Source: Parietaria judaica
Lineage: Eukaryota; Streptophyta; Magnoliopsida; Rosales; Urticaceae
DNA length: 64,000 nt
Assembly (NCBI GenBank): GCA_954871525.1
Contig: OX940861.1
Span: forward strand, 7,982,842 to 8,046,841
Direction: 5' to 3'
This document shows positions 32,466 to 44,105 of the stretch, in pieces. Position numbers and translations under genes: made by a program. Position 1 is the first letter of the stretch; each line of letters starts with the position of its first letter. A model generated the notes under the pieces. That model was not told the origin of the DNA. It ran no database searches and saw nothing but the letters and a program-made list of their open reading frames with translations.

Positions 32466-33148
32466 AATAAAAATATACGGCTATAATGATACATTCGTTG
32501 TGTTGTATATTAAATCTATATATCATAAAATGATGAACTCACAAATGATGTGTCATGATGAGATTGAAGTATTGAAAAATGAAACACTTCAAGAAGACTC
32601 AAGAATTTGAAATCATGAGATGAAAGCATTGAGAATTCTAATTTTTATAAATTTTTTGTTTATTTTTATTCTTTTTATTATTAATTGCCATAATAATTGT
32701 TGTAACTTAATCACTTTTAAATTCTTAGGTCAAAATTGAATTACATTTATTTAAATGACTTTTTGTTTTCTAAACATTAATTTATTTTCGGTTTTAATTT
32801 GAGAGACTTATCATGTCTTTTAGTATAAAAATAAAAGTTTAATCCATCTATAATGTTAGATCTCTCTGCATATAAGACCAAAATCAAAAGCCTCATTCAC
32901 ATGTTTTTGATATTTTTTGTTTGTTTATGGCTGACGATATAGAATTTTGAAGGTTCTTCTTTTCGGTTTAAGATTTTCGGCGCAATACATTAATAAAGGT
33001 ATTAAGAATTTAATTTTTATATAATTTTTTCGAACACAATATCCAGCTTTTGTTTCTTCGAGTTCAAATACGATGGGATTTTTTAAAAGGTAAACACGAT
33101 ATATATTTTTTGTTCTTCAGTTTTTATTAATATTGTTAATTTTATATA
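32466..33148. other. Intergenic, no gene seen
   Basis: AT-rich. CTATAATGATACATTCGTTG plus TGTTGTATATT at 32481-32511 recurs at about 51892-51922, so a dispersed repeat is present. Confidence 0.45.
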
Positions 33149-33153
33149 TATAT

Positions 33154-35901
33154 TGTTGGGAATCACGTCTCGGAATCCATGTAAATTATCACGAATATAG
33201 CCTCCAAACCGTCCGGGTAACATTTAAAAATTAATTTAAAGTGGAATAACTTGTTATCCGTCCAACGGTCCGGATATCGGATAATAACCATTTCACAAGA
33301 TCTGATAAATATTATGTAATTTAATATTCATATATCATTATTAATAATCTAGTCATAATAGGAAATAAATAGAAAGCAGTAAATGGTTGCATTTATTAAC
33401 CCAATGCATAAGGCCGTACCTCAATTGACGACTTCCGGCTGCGCGTTCTGAATCGGGCAGGGCTCCGCCAGTGCTGAGGGAAACTCCCGTGATCTTCCGG
33501 GATATTCTCCTGGAATCCTCGTACCGAAGCGTGGGCTTCGCCGGCAGGACTCCGTCGCAAAATTTTAACTGATGGTTCTTTTTAAGCTTCCGGAGAAATA
33601 GTCTCCTAAGCCGAACCAGAAAAGAGAGATCAGAGAGAAAATTCGCAGACCCTGAGGAAGAGGGAGAGTTCAAATTTTTCTCTGGGGAAGGTGTGAAAAA
33701 TGTGTAGAATGAGCCTCCTATTTATAGGCTCAAACCGTAACCGAATTGGAGAAATTCCCTCCCTAAAATTCGAATTCTATATATTAAATATAATTAATTA
33801 TCTTAATCCAATGGTCCAGATTTAATCTCATCTAAATCCAATGGATATAATTAATTAGGGATTTAATTAAATACGAAAGATTTGGATAAATCAAAAATCC
33901 AATCTTATCTTCTTATCTTTATTAAATTCGAATTATCATATATATTTATATTAAAATTCGAATTATCATTATCTAGATCCAACGGTTTGAGATAAATCTT
34001 TAAACCGATCTAATGGATCAAATTAGTTTAGGATAAAATCAAATATAAAAAGATTTATTAAAAAACAATTTCGATTTTATCCTTAACCTATAATTCGAAA
34101 ATTATATAAATATATATAATTAATTAATTTCCAATCCGACGGTAAAGATTAAATCTTAGACCGATCTAACGGATATAATTAATTAACCAAATTCGAAAAA
34201 TGAAACTTGGTTACCAAGTTATTAAATTCGAATTTATCAATATCCTAATCCAACGGTTGATATTAAATCATAACCGATCCAATGGATTAAATTGATTTTA
34301 GGGATTTGCCAAGATACCAAAACATTTGGTACTTATGCCGAAAATATGGAAAGACCAAATCATATTATTCGAATTGCCTAGGGTTTCATATTATAAAACC
34401 CTAATTCGAATTTACACATATAAAGATATATATAAATATATATTTTTATTTATTAATATAAATCTATTAATTATTAATTAATTATTAATAACATATTAAT
34501 AATTAAATCCAAATAATTAAATTATATTAATATTTCCTGATCTCAATATCACACATTAAAATGTCATGGTGCCACACCATCATTTAAATTCGTGACATGT
34601 GATTTAATTTCAAAGTTTATCGAACCGATCATAAACTTAGAAAATCCATAAATCACTAACCGTAAGTCGAAATGACTCGGTTCAAAAAGCAAAGTTGCTT
34701 AGAATTTAATTTCCAACAACATGGTGCTGATAGAAAATCTAAATTCTAACTTTCTTTTATCAGTTAATTTCGTGTACCAAAATATGGTACTTTTGCCACG
34801 CTAACGATAAAACTATCTGACGTCTGCCACAAACCTTTCAGTTTTATAAGTCAAGCCAAATGATTAAACATTATCCAGAATGTATTTTAATCACGTACGT
34901 ATCATCAGTTACGGAGCTATCCTGGGGACCATGGACCCGTATCACTTAAGCTCCAACGAACTGCTAGTTGTTCGTCAAACCTCGAAGTGATTCCACTATA
35001 GACCCGAGGCTGCACTCTTTAGTGATACGGTATATATTATTCCCTTTATAACAGCAGGGTGTCCATTGATACAATCAAATTCGGGTTATTGATCTTTCAC
35101 TTGATGATCCACACACGAGCAGGCGGTTTCTACCGTTATGCCCCTCATTGCATTTTCATCCTTGACTCAGTCAGTAATATTATGAGTGACCCACTTATGG
35201 TTTCGATTCATAAGTTGCGCACGGGTACCTCTCACTTCTCACCACCGACAATCAAGGGAATCATCATCACTCTGAAGAGAGCTGTGTGATGCCCATGTCT
35301 ATGACCAAGTTACCCTTACTGCTGACTATCATGTTCCCAAAATAATAGTGTTGGGAACAGCGGTAATATTTTGTGTTCTTTAACGGTTAAATCAAAGAAC
35401 AATCAAGCCAGCAGCTTGGACTCAAGATCACTCAGGACTTAGATCGAATATCCATTTGATCATCTACTAGTGACTCAACTCCAAGTTATCAGTGACGGTC
35501 TTATATGATAACTTCTGGAGTTTAAGTCAGGTCCAGTCCAGAATGAAGACACTTCATACTTAATGCACTTCTAGTGAGTGTGACACACACAAAATCCAGA
35601 ATAGGATTGTCACTTAGTCACATTAATGACCTTATACGATTAATGGGCTCCCACCCAGTTGATCAGGTCACGGACATTTTAAGTTCATTTATTATGATTA
35701 TTAATTCTTCCTCACATTGACTCTGTTGTGATAATAATAACATAATTGCATCCTTTATGAACTAAGGAATCAAACATTCTATTTTACTCTACCAGAAACT
35801 ATAATAAGATTATCATAATAAGCATCATCTTTATTCAACGACTTGTCATAATCTTTTACAAATGGATAAAATATCTTGTTTAGGGACACATATGTCCAAC
35901 A
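33154..35901 (-). repeat. 3' LTR of the 10.2-kb Copia element
   Basis: 2748 bp, nearly identical to 40620-43367. AT-rich with many ATCCAA(C/T)GG repeats. Contains a 76-codon plus-strand frame (35059-35289) that is copied exactly in the other LTR and is not convincing as a gene. Confidence 0.97.
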
Positions 35902-35912
35902 ATCTCCCACTT
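35902..35912 (-). promoter_or_regulatory. Polypurine tract
   Basis: Minus AAGTGGGAGAT directly before the 3' LTR, the usual Copia plus-strand primer site. Confidence 0.85.
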
Positions 35913-35916
35913 GTAC

Positions 35917-37680
35917 TTAAAGAAGATGACCCATGTCTTTCAGACCCATACTTTCCAGATGCCTCCTGAATATTTTCTCTGGCAACGTCTTGGTGAATGG
36001 ATCAGCCAGATTGTCTTCCGAAGCTATTTTCACAACCCTCACGTCGCCACGACGCACTATTTCTCTTATGAGATGGTATTTACGTTCTATATGTTTCGCC
36101 TTGTTATGGTCTCTGGGCTCTTTAGAATTTGCCACCGCACCACTGTTGTCACAGTATAGTGTTTGGGGCCCATCTACATCTGGAACAACTCCCAGTTCTA
36201 TGTAGAAATTCTTGAGCCAAAATGATTCTTTGGCTGCCTCACAAGCTGCCACGTATTCAGCTTCCATTGTGGAATCTGCGATACAGGATTGCTTTACGCT
36301 TCTCCAGTATATCGCTCCACCAGCAAGGGTGTACACCGCTCCTGACGTCGATTTTCTCGCGTCTCTATCAGACATAAAGTCTGAATCAGTGTATCCTAGT
36401 GGATTCAGTTCTGATCTTGAAAACACTAACATATAGTCTCTCGTTCTCCGAAGATACTTGAGAATGTTCTTCACTGCTGTCCAGTGAGCCATACCAGGGT
36501 TGGATTGGTATCTGCTAACAATTCCCACAGCGTAACAGATGTCTGGCCTAGTACACTGCATAGCGTACATCAGACTTCCCACTGCTGAAGCATAGGGTAT
36601 TCGCCTCATCACATCTTGCTCTTCCGGAGAAGTTGGGCATTGTTTCCTGCTGAGGAACACTCCATGTCTGGTCGGTAAATTACCTCCCTTGGAGTTTGCC
36701 ATTGCAAAACGTTCAAGCACCTTATCAATGTAAGCTGCTTGAGATAAGGCCAGAAGCCTGTTGTTGCGATCCCTGAAAATACGGATCCCAAGAACATAAC
36801 TGGCTTCTCCCATGTCCTTCATTTGGAACTGCGTAGATAGCAACGCCTTTACGTCCGATAATTTCTTCACACTGTTTCCAATGAGAAGAATATCGTCGAC
36901 GTACAGAACAAGAAAAATTTCCACGGTTTCGTCATTGAGTTTATAGATGCAGGCCTCAGTAACATTTTGAATGAATCCATAGGTTTTGATGGTTTCATCG
37001 AACCTTAGATTCCAGGATCTGGAAGCTTGCTTCAATCCATATATGGATTTGAGTAATCTGCAAACCTTCCCTTCTTGACCCTGTTGCACGAACCCTTCTG
37101 GTTGGTCCATATAGATGTTTTCGTCAATGTACCCGTTCAGGAAGGCGGTTTTGACGTCCATCTGCCAAATCTCGTAATTGAGACTACAGGCTATGGCCAT
37201 GAGAATCCGGATGGACTTGTACTTAGCGACTGGAGCGAAGGTCTCATCGAAATCAATACCTTCCCTCTGGGTAAAACCCTTTGCCATTAGTCTAGCCTTG
37301 AAGGTTTCAACCTTCCCGTCCACTCCTCTCTTTCGCTTGTATACCCACTTACAGCCAATGGTTTTGAAGCCATCCGGTAAGTCTACAAGTTCCCAGACTT
37401 CATTAGAATCCATTGATTCTATTTCTTGGTTCATGGCTTCCTGCCATTCTCCCTTATCAGGATCAACCATAGCTTGCTTGTAGCCTATGGGATCTTCAAC
37501 ACTAGTGTCTGTGACAGCTAGGTGAAATTCCAACTGGGTGTGCTCGTAGTGTTCAACAGGTCTTTTGAACCTCCCACTACGTTTGAGTACCCCTTGGTTC
37601 TGATTTGGGACCGTGGTTTCCGCACTCTCTTTGATAACAGACACTGTTATTGTCGTTGTGACTTTGTCACAAGATCCCAT
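35917..37680 (-). CDS. Copia reverse transcriptase-RNase H polyprotein (no integrase)
   Basis: An intact frame of 587 residues. The N-terminus (about 1-90) corresponds to the linker between integrase and RT. RVT_2 spans about 90-335: WVYKRKRGVDGKVETFKARL, KGFTQREGIDFDETFAPVAK, QMDVKTAFLNG with a catalytic Asp, GLKQASRSWN and the active site LVLYVDDILLIG. RNase H spans about 410-570: GYTDSDFMSDRDARKSTSG with the Asp, AEYVAACEAAKESFWL with the Glu, TLYCDNSGAV with the Asp, and HIERKYHLIRE, ending LADPFTKTLP. All catalytic residues appear present. The usual upstream gag, aspartic protease and integrase are absent. An in-frame stop lies only about 20 codons before the ATG, so the product may start here or be joined by splicing to an upstream exon. 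Confidence 0.93.
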   Translation of the reverse strand: MGSCDKVTTTITVSVIKESAETTVPNQNQGVLKRSGRFKRPVEHYEHTQLEFHLAVTDTSVEDPIGYKQAMVDPDKGEWQEAMNQEIESMDSNEVWELVDLPDGFKTIGCKWVYKRKRGVDGKVETFKARLMAKGFTQREGIDFDETFAPVAKYKSIRILMAIACSLNYEIWQMDVKTAFLNGYIDENIYMDQPEGFVQQGQEGKVCRLLKSIYGLKQASRSWNLRFDETIKTYGFIQNVTEACIYKLNDETVEIFLVLYVDDILLIGNSVKKLSDVKALLSTQFQMKDMGEASYVLGIRIFRDRNNRLLALSQAAYIDKVLERFAMANSKGGNLPTRHGVFLSRKQCPTSPEEQDVMRRIPYASAVGSLMYAMQCTRPDICYAVGIVSRYQSNPGMAHWTAVKNILKYLRRTRDYMLVFSRSELNPLGYTDSDFMSDRDARKSTSGAVYTLAGGAIYWRSVKQSCIADSTMEAEYVAACEAAKESFWLKNFYIELGVVPDVDGPQTLYCDNSGAVANSKEPRDHNKAKHIERKYHLIREIVRRGDVRVVKIASEDNLADPFTKTLPEKIFRRHLESMGLKDMGHLL

Positions 37681-38143
37681 TTGTGAATAATTTCCTCTAA
37701 TTTCATTCTCTATTAACCATCATGATTAAAAATGACATTTGATCTAAATAAATCAATTAGAGTAATTAAAGACTATAGATGAAATAACTGTCACTATATT
37801 TATCTGGATATTGCAAAATAATTCGAAAAAACTTTATTAATTAAGAATCATTCCATGCAATCAATATCCAATAAATCGAGTTTTTAACAATGCAAAATTA
37901 ATGATAACAATAAACTTAAATCGAATATAAACTCAAAGCATGCTTCCTTCTTCGAGACACTCGAGTACTAGCTGCTTTCGTTTCCTGCTGAGTTCTCATC
38001 AACAGAGCTCCTGCTGAATCCTGAAAAGAAAATGAACAAATGTTAGTATTTTAATCTATGGATCTGAGATTTAAATCTCTCCAATAAAAACTAATTTCGG
38101 GGTTAACAGAAGAGTCATTACCTCTCCAAGCCCGCAGATGTTC
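37681..38143 (-). other. Intron-like spacer and possible small exon between ORF1 and RT
   Basis: On minus, GGAGAG|GTAATG (about 38115) and TTTTCTTTTCAG|GATTCAGCAGG (about 38021) bound an intron-like stretch. A short exon-like stretch of about 80 nt follows before AT-rich DNA. Linkage to RT is not shown. Confidence 0.35.
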
Positions 38144-38765
38144 TCAGCACATTGTGTGCCCCTTTGCTCTTGGTTTGAGCCAACATTCAATGCATAAAGC
38201 TCCATCCCCGTTTTTCTTCTTAGCAGAAGCAACTTCTGTCATGAAAAACGTTTGCAATGTTTTAGAATTTTAATCTATGGATCAGAGATTTGAATCTCTC
38301 CAATAAAAAACTAATTTCGAATTCAGAAAAGGTCTTACCCTTTTGTGAACTCATGTGCAGTCTGCATCGCAGCTGACCTCGCACTCTCTTCCTTGTTCCA
38401 CATTGGAAGCACATTGCAGATAAACCAACTTTTCTTTCTTTTCTTCCAGGTTCAGCTTTCGATTCAGTCTTTCGTTTGTTATCTTTTGCCATTGCTTGAG
38501 TGACAAGAGCCGTTACTTTGTTCACCTTTTTCATTAGTCTCTCAATTTCACCCATCGAGGCTTTGAGTACCGAATCTTTGAAGGATTGACTTTTGTTTGG
38601 ATACTGGTCTAATAAGAAACTGAGTAACTCATATTCATTATCAGACTTGAACCAAGCACTGCCTTTTTCAAATATCAGTAGCTCAAACTCAGATGGAGGA
38701 CCAGAGTTGACCGAATCTTTTTCATCATCCGAGACATTAATAGATTTAGACATATTAACTGGCAT
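38144..38765 (-). CDS. Unrecognised intron-containing ORF inside the Copia element, two Cys-rich motifs
   Basis: Exon 38765-38339 (142 codons plus one base) joins exon 38235-38144 through a GT-AG intron, giving 172 residues with a TGA stop. The N-terminal part is acidic and polar (SKSINVSDDEKDSVNSGPPS), followed by a helical Lys-rich segment (MGEIERLMKKVNKVTALVTQ) and a basic stretch (KRKTESKAEPGRKERK). Exon 1 ends with MCFQCGTRKRVRGQLRCRLH; exon 2 has LCIECWLKPRAKGHTMC. Both look like related C-x2-C...H/C zinc-binding motifs. I recognise neither capsid nor any host family. It sits where gag should be, so it may be a highly diverged gag or a captured host gene. The ATG choice is the longest-frame guess; an upstream exon is possible (an AG lies just before TTAATATGTC). 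Confidence 0.5.
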
Positions 38766-38914
38766 TGAAAAAGAAACTTATTAATCTTTATTATAGGTAG
38801 AATGTTTAGAAAAATATTTTATTTGAAATAGTTACATGATGCAAACATGTTCATGGGAAAAACGTTAAATAAACCCTTTAACTATTTCGTGATAATTTAA
38901 CCGACTGTACACGT

Positions 38915-39290
38915 CGTTGCCGTCCTTAGTGGCATGGTCACTCTAGGGTGACTAGCGGTATCAACCGTGTAGTTTGGTTAAACTAAGTTTTAGTCATAAA
39001 CTTAATTAATATTCATAACAAGAACTACAAAAGTCCTCTATGATTATTAACTATCACCATAGACGGTCGGGAAGCACCAACTTCCGTGCAAGCTTAACCC
39101 ATTATTTTCGGTTCTCGGGATCCTCTTGGAAATGTCGTCCTTAGGGAATGGTCACTCTAGGGTGACTCGCGGTCCATTTCCAAGATTCCTCCGTCCCCAT
39201 ATTCTTTTGGAACTATCACGGTGTCAAACCTCCCACAAGCACACCTTCCTTAGGGAATGGACACACTAGGGTGACTTGAGGCGGTGTGGT
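38915..39290 (-). repeat. Three imperfect repeats in the Copia leader
   Basis: TCCTTAG(T/G)G...ATGGTCACTCTAGGGTGACT variants occur at about 38930, 39135 and 39245. Each includes the small palindrome GTCACTCTAGGGTGAC, so each can form a stem in RNA. Confidence 0.8.
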
Positions 39291-40130
39291 TAGCAGACCT
39301 TGTGACAGTAATAATGGAGACCTTTGTTTTATTCTATACTTGCCATTGTTTTTAGGAAATAACGTTTTTTAATTTCTAAGTTAAAAAACTTATTATATAA
39401 ACTGTCTATTAATGACACATTAAAAGTTTATATTTTGGCTTTATTTATTACGACACGTAATTTTAAAATAAGCCCTAAAAATGTGTTTATTATTTCGTCG
39501 GTAGTGATAGATCAAAACGTACGCTCTCCAGGTCGATAGGAGGGGTCCTAACCGGTCACCCAGAAGTGGATGGTGAACCGGCCCCACTTTTGATTCCCTC
39601 TTCCTTAGGCAAGATTGTACGTTTGAAATTTTTCCGACTAATAATTAACACTTTTACATTTACTCTTTATTATTTATATCTATCCTATATAGACATATTA
39701 ATAATGATCTAAACATAGACACTATGTTTGAGGGTTATGAAAATAGGTTATATCAAATTATATCTATGATGAATATTCATAATTAATGATACTTATTCTC
39801 TAAGAATTATCATTAAACATTTTAATGCCCTTTAATAATTATTTATGAAATATTAAAAATAAGACAATGATATTATTCTTCGAATATTATCAGCCATATT
39901 TTAATTTATTAAATAAGACAATGTTATTTAATTATTAAATAACATCCATATTTAATTTTATGAATTAATTAAAATAAGACAATGTTATTTATCCAGAAAT
40001 AACATCCATATTTTAATTCATATTAATTAATCATAATTAATTTTAATTCATAAATATTAATTTCATTAATAATAATTAATAATTAATCCACGGGATCCGG
40101 GTCGGAATAAAAATCTGACCCATATAAAAA
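39291..40130 (-). other. Copia internal non-coding region
   Basis: Mostly AT-rich. A GC-richer patch (39510-39630) carries an inverted ACGTACG/CGTAC pair bracketing about 110 bp. AATAAGACAATG(A/T)TATT is repeated several times between 39855 and 40000. No ORF. Confidence 0.6.
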
Positions 40131-40455
40131 ATTGCACGTGGGCCCTCCGGGCTTAAGCCCGGGCCCACATGTCCGTGGAATGGGCAGGGACAGCCCACGG
40201 GAAGGCCAGGGCATTGCCCTGGCACTTCGGGCTGGGCCTGCAGGCCCATTCCGCTGCCAGGCAGCGTGGCCTGCAGCCAGCCCGCCAGGCCCACACGGGT
40301 GCCCTTGCCCTGGCCGAATGGCCTTGGCGAGGGCCTATGCTCGTGGGCCTGGCCCGTGGGCCTTGCCCTTGCGAATTCCCTAGGGCTACAGCGGCAGCCC
40401 CTGCTCGCTGCGAGATTCTCGGGCTGGGCTGCCAAGGGCAGCCCGGTCTGATTTT
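40131..40455 (-). other. GC-rich structured leader of the Copia element
   Basis: A sharply GC-rich block just inside the 5' side. It contains the perfect 16-bp palindrome CCGGGCTTAAGCCCGG (40147-40162) and many GGCCC/GGGCC repeats, so RNA folding should be strong. Overlapping frames on both strands reflect composition, not coding. Confidence 0.7.
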
Positions 40456-40601
40456 TCGGGTCGGGTAATTTTCTTATTTTAAATTAATATTTAAAATATC
40501 TAGAAATTCAAAATTTCAATTTTAAATAATTAATTTTTTTATTCATCAAATAATTCGTTCTTAAACCCATTAATTAAATTACGTAATTATTTATCCTTGA
40601 A

Positions 40602-40617
40602 CCTGGCTCTGATACCA
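40602..40617 (-). promoter_or_regulatory. Primer-binding site (initiator tRNA-Met)
   Basis: Minus TGGTATCAGAGCCAGG, a 16-nt match to the complement of initiator tRNA-Met, two bases from the LTR. Confidence 0.92.
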
Positions 40618-40619
40618 AT

Positions 40620-43367
40620 TGTTGGGAATCAGGTCTCGGATTCCATGTAAATTATCACGAATATAGCCTCCGAACCGTCCGGGTAACATTTAAAAATTAA
40701 TTTAAAGCGGAATAACTTGTTATCCGTCCAACGGTCCGGATATCGGATAATAACCATTTCACAAGATCTGATAAATATTATGTAATTTAATATTCATATA
40801 TCATTATTAATAATCTAGTCATAATAGGAAATAAATAGAAAGCAGTAAATGGTTGCATTTATTAACCCAATGCATAAGGCCGTACCTCAATTGACGACTT
40901 CCGGCTGCGCGTTCTGAATCGGGCAGGGCTCCGCCAGTGCTGAGGGAAACTCCCGTGATCTTCCGGGATATTCTCCTGGAATCCTCATACTGAAGCGTGG
41001 GCTTCGCCGGCAGGACTCCGTCGCAAAATTTTAACTGATGGTTCTTTTTAAGCTTCCGGAGAAATAGTCTCCTAAGCCGAACCAGAAAAGAGAGATCAGA
41101 GAGAAAATTCGCAGACCCTGAGGAAGAGGGAGAGTTCGAATTTTTCTCTGGGGAAGGTGTGAAAAATGTGTAGAATGAGCCTCCTATTTATAGGCTCAAA
41201 CCGTAACCGAATTGGAGAAATTCCCTCCCTAAAATTCGAATTCTATATATTAAATATAATTAATTATCTTAATCCAATGGTCCAGATTTAATCTCATCTA
41301 AATCCAATGGATATAATTAATTAGGGATTTAATTAAATACGAAAGATTTGGATAAATCAAAAATCCAATCTTATCTTCTTATCTTTATTAAATTCGAATT
41401 ATCATATATATTTATATTAAAATTCGAATTATCATTATCTAGATCCAACGGTTTGAGATAAATCTTTAAACCGATCTAATGGATCAAATTAGTTTAGGAT
41501 AAAATCAAATATAAAAAGATTTATTAAAAAACAATTTCAATTTTATCCTTAACCTATAATTCGAAAATTATATAAATATATATAATTAATTAATTTCCAA
41601 TCCGACGGTAAAGATTAAATCTTAGACCGATCTAACGGATATAATTAATTAACCAAATTCGAAAAATGAAACTTGGTTACCAAGTTATTAAATTCGAATT
41701 TATCAATATCCTAATCCAACGGTTGATATTAAATCATAACCGATCCAATGGATTAAATTGATTTTAGGGATTTGCCAAGATACCAAAACATTTGGTACTT
41801 ATGCCGAAAATATGGAAAGACCAAATCATATTATTCGAATTGCCTAGGGTTTCATATTATAAAACCCTAATTCGAATTTACACATATAAAGATATATATA
41901 AATATATATTTTTATTTATTAATATAAATCTATTAATTATTAATTAATTATTAATAACATATTAATAATTAAATCCAAATAATTAAATTATATTAATATT
42001 TCCTGATCTCAATATCACACATTAAAATGTCATGGTGCCACACCATCATTTAAATTCGTGACATGTGATTTAATTTCAAAGTTTATCGAACCGATCATAA
42101 ACTTAGAAAATCCATAAATCACTAACCGTAAGTCGAAATGACTCGGTTCAAAAAGCAAAGTTGCTTAGAATTTAATTTCCAACAACATGGTGCTGATAGA
42201 AAATCTAAATTCTAACTTTCTTTTATCAGTTAATTTCGTGTACCAAAATATGGTACTTTTGCCACGCTAACGATAAAACTATCTGACGTCTGCCACAAAC
42301 CTTTCAGTTTTATAAGTCAAGCCAAATGATTAAACATTATCCAGAATGTATTTTAATCACGTACGTATCATCAGTTACGGAGCTATCCTGGGGACCATGG
42401 ACCCGTATCACTTAAGCTCCAACGAACTGCTAGTTGTTCGTCAAACCTCGAAGTGATTCCACTATAGACCCGAGGCTGCACTCTTTAGTGATACGGTATA
42501 TATTATTCCCTTTATAACAGCAGGGTGTCCATTGATACAATCAAATTCGGGTTATTGATCTTTCACTTGATGATCCACACACGAGCAGGCGGTTTCTACC
42601 GTTATGCCCCTCATTGCATTTTCATCCTTGACTCAGTCAGTAATATTATGAGTGACCCACTTATGGTTTCGATTCATAAGTTGCGCACGGGTACCTCTCA
42701 CTTCTCACCACCGACAATCAAGGGAATCATCATCACTCTGAAGAGAGCTGTGTGATGCCCATGTCTATGACCAAGTTACCCTTACTGCTGACTATCATGT
42801 TCCCAAAATAATAGTGTTGGGAACAGCGGTAATATTTTGTGTTCTTTAACGGTTAAATCAAAGAACAATCAAGCCAGCAGCTTGGACTCAAGATCACTCA
42901 GGACTTAGATCGAATATCCATTTGATCATCTACTAGTGACTCAACTCCAAGTTATCAGTGACGGTCTTATATGATAACTTCTGGAGTTTAAGTCAGGTCC
43001 AGTCCAGAATGAAGACACTTCATACTTAATGCACTTCTAGTGAGTGTGACACACACAAAATCCAGAATAGGATTGTCACTTAGTCACATTAATGACCTTA
43101 TACGATTAATGGGCTCCCACCCAGTTGATCAGGTCACGGACATTTTAAGTTCATTTATTATGATTATTAATTCTTCCTCACATTGACTCTGTTGTGATAA
43201 TAATAACATAATTGCATCCTTTATGAACTAAGGAATCAAACATTCTATTTTACTCTACCAGAAACGATAATAAGATTATCATAATAAGCATCATCTTTAT
43301 TCAACGACTTGTCATAATCTTTTACAAATGGATAAAATATCTTGTTTAAGGACACATATGTCCAACA
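40620..43367 (-). repeat. 5' LTR of the 10.2-kb Copia element
   Basis: 2748 bp, same length as the 3' LTR, with only scattered substitutions (for example near 40632, 40647, 40988 and 43265). Confidence 0.97.
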
Positions 43368-43372
43368 TATAT

Positions 43373-43785
43373 TGGTTTGTTTTACTGTTAGAGATTTTTC
43401 AAAATTGGAGGTCGAATAAAGGTCAGCGAGCTCTCCTCCCCCTCCCCCTCCCCCTCCCCCTCCTCTTTACATACATATACGTGATATATATACATGCGTT
43501 ATTGTTTGCACATATGTATATATATGGTTGCTACAGTTCTTTTAGCCCAAGGGTTCCCAAGTCTTATAACTTTCTAAAATTATTGTAAAAATACGTTGAG
43601 TAACATCACAAATTCACAACCTATAGAATTACACGATGCATTAAGCTCTCCACAAATATATTTTATATCTATGTTTAATTAATGATTATTATATTGTATA
43701 TAATTTCGTTTTTCTTATTGATAACAAATCTCAAATATTTATTATATGTGCATTTTCTCATCTTATCTCATTCGTGTTTTGCAAC
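43373..43785. other. Short host interval between two LTR elements
   Basis: 413 bp. Includes a (CTCCCC)n tract at 43432-43464. No gene recognised. Confidence 0.6.
43432..43464. repeat. (CTCCCC)n tract
   Basis: About five CCCCTC units; the minus strand has five runs of G and could form a G-quadruplex. Confidence 0.9.
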
Positions 43786-44096
43786 CGTACTGTTAATGCC
43801 GTTTTTGGATCAACATGAAAAGCGGCCCATAACTTCGTTTTGGGCCGGGCCCAATGACCGCGCGATGGCCACGATGGGCTTGAAGCTCCTTTTTTCGACT
43901 TTGATATTCCGCCTTCGTTTCCGCTCCTGCAAAGAGTGTAAAAAACGTGAACTCACGAGGAGGGCAGAGGGGGGGACCTCTGTCGCTCGCTCCGACGCTC
44001 AACATTAGTCGAGTACTTTAAGATCGGAAAGAGAGAATGGCGAGCAGAGGTTTTTTGGCTTGAGAAAGCTTACCGAAATGTGGTGGGGGGCTCTCG

Positions 44097-44105
44097 TATT
44101 TATAG
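44097..44105 (-). promoter_or_regulatory. TATA box of the LARD LTR
   Basis: Minus CTATAAATA, just downstream of the palindrome array. The same box is at 49203-49211 in the 5' LTR. Confidence 0.75.

Larger units (their letters stand above)
33154..43367 (-). mobile_element. Young 10.2-kb Copia LTR retrotransposon with unusual internal region
   Basis: Perfect 5-bp TSD TATAT at 33149-33153 and 43368-43372; TGTTGG...CCAACA ends; two LTRs of 2748 bp each differing at only about ten positions by eye. Minus-strand order: 5' LTR, PBS, GC-rich leader, structured repeats, a small intron-containing ORF, an intact RT-RNase H ORF, polypurine tract, 3' LTR. No gag, protease or integrase was recognised. Near-identical LTRs imply recent transposition, helped in trans. 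Confidence 0.95.

Noticed and set aside
35059..35289. 76-codon frame, identical at 42525-42755
   Set aside because: It lies antisense in both LTRs of the same Copia element; its conservation only reflects LTR identity.
40076..40468. Several overlapping frames on both strands in the GC-rich leader
   Set aside because: Composition effect (Gly, Pro, Ala, Arg); no domain and all frames open together.
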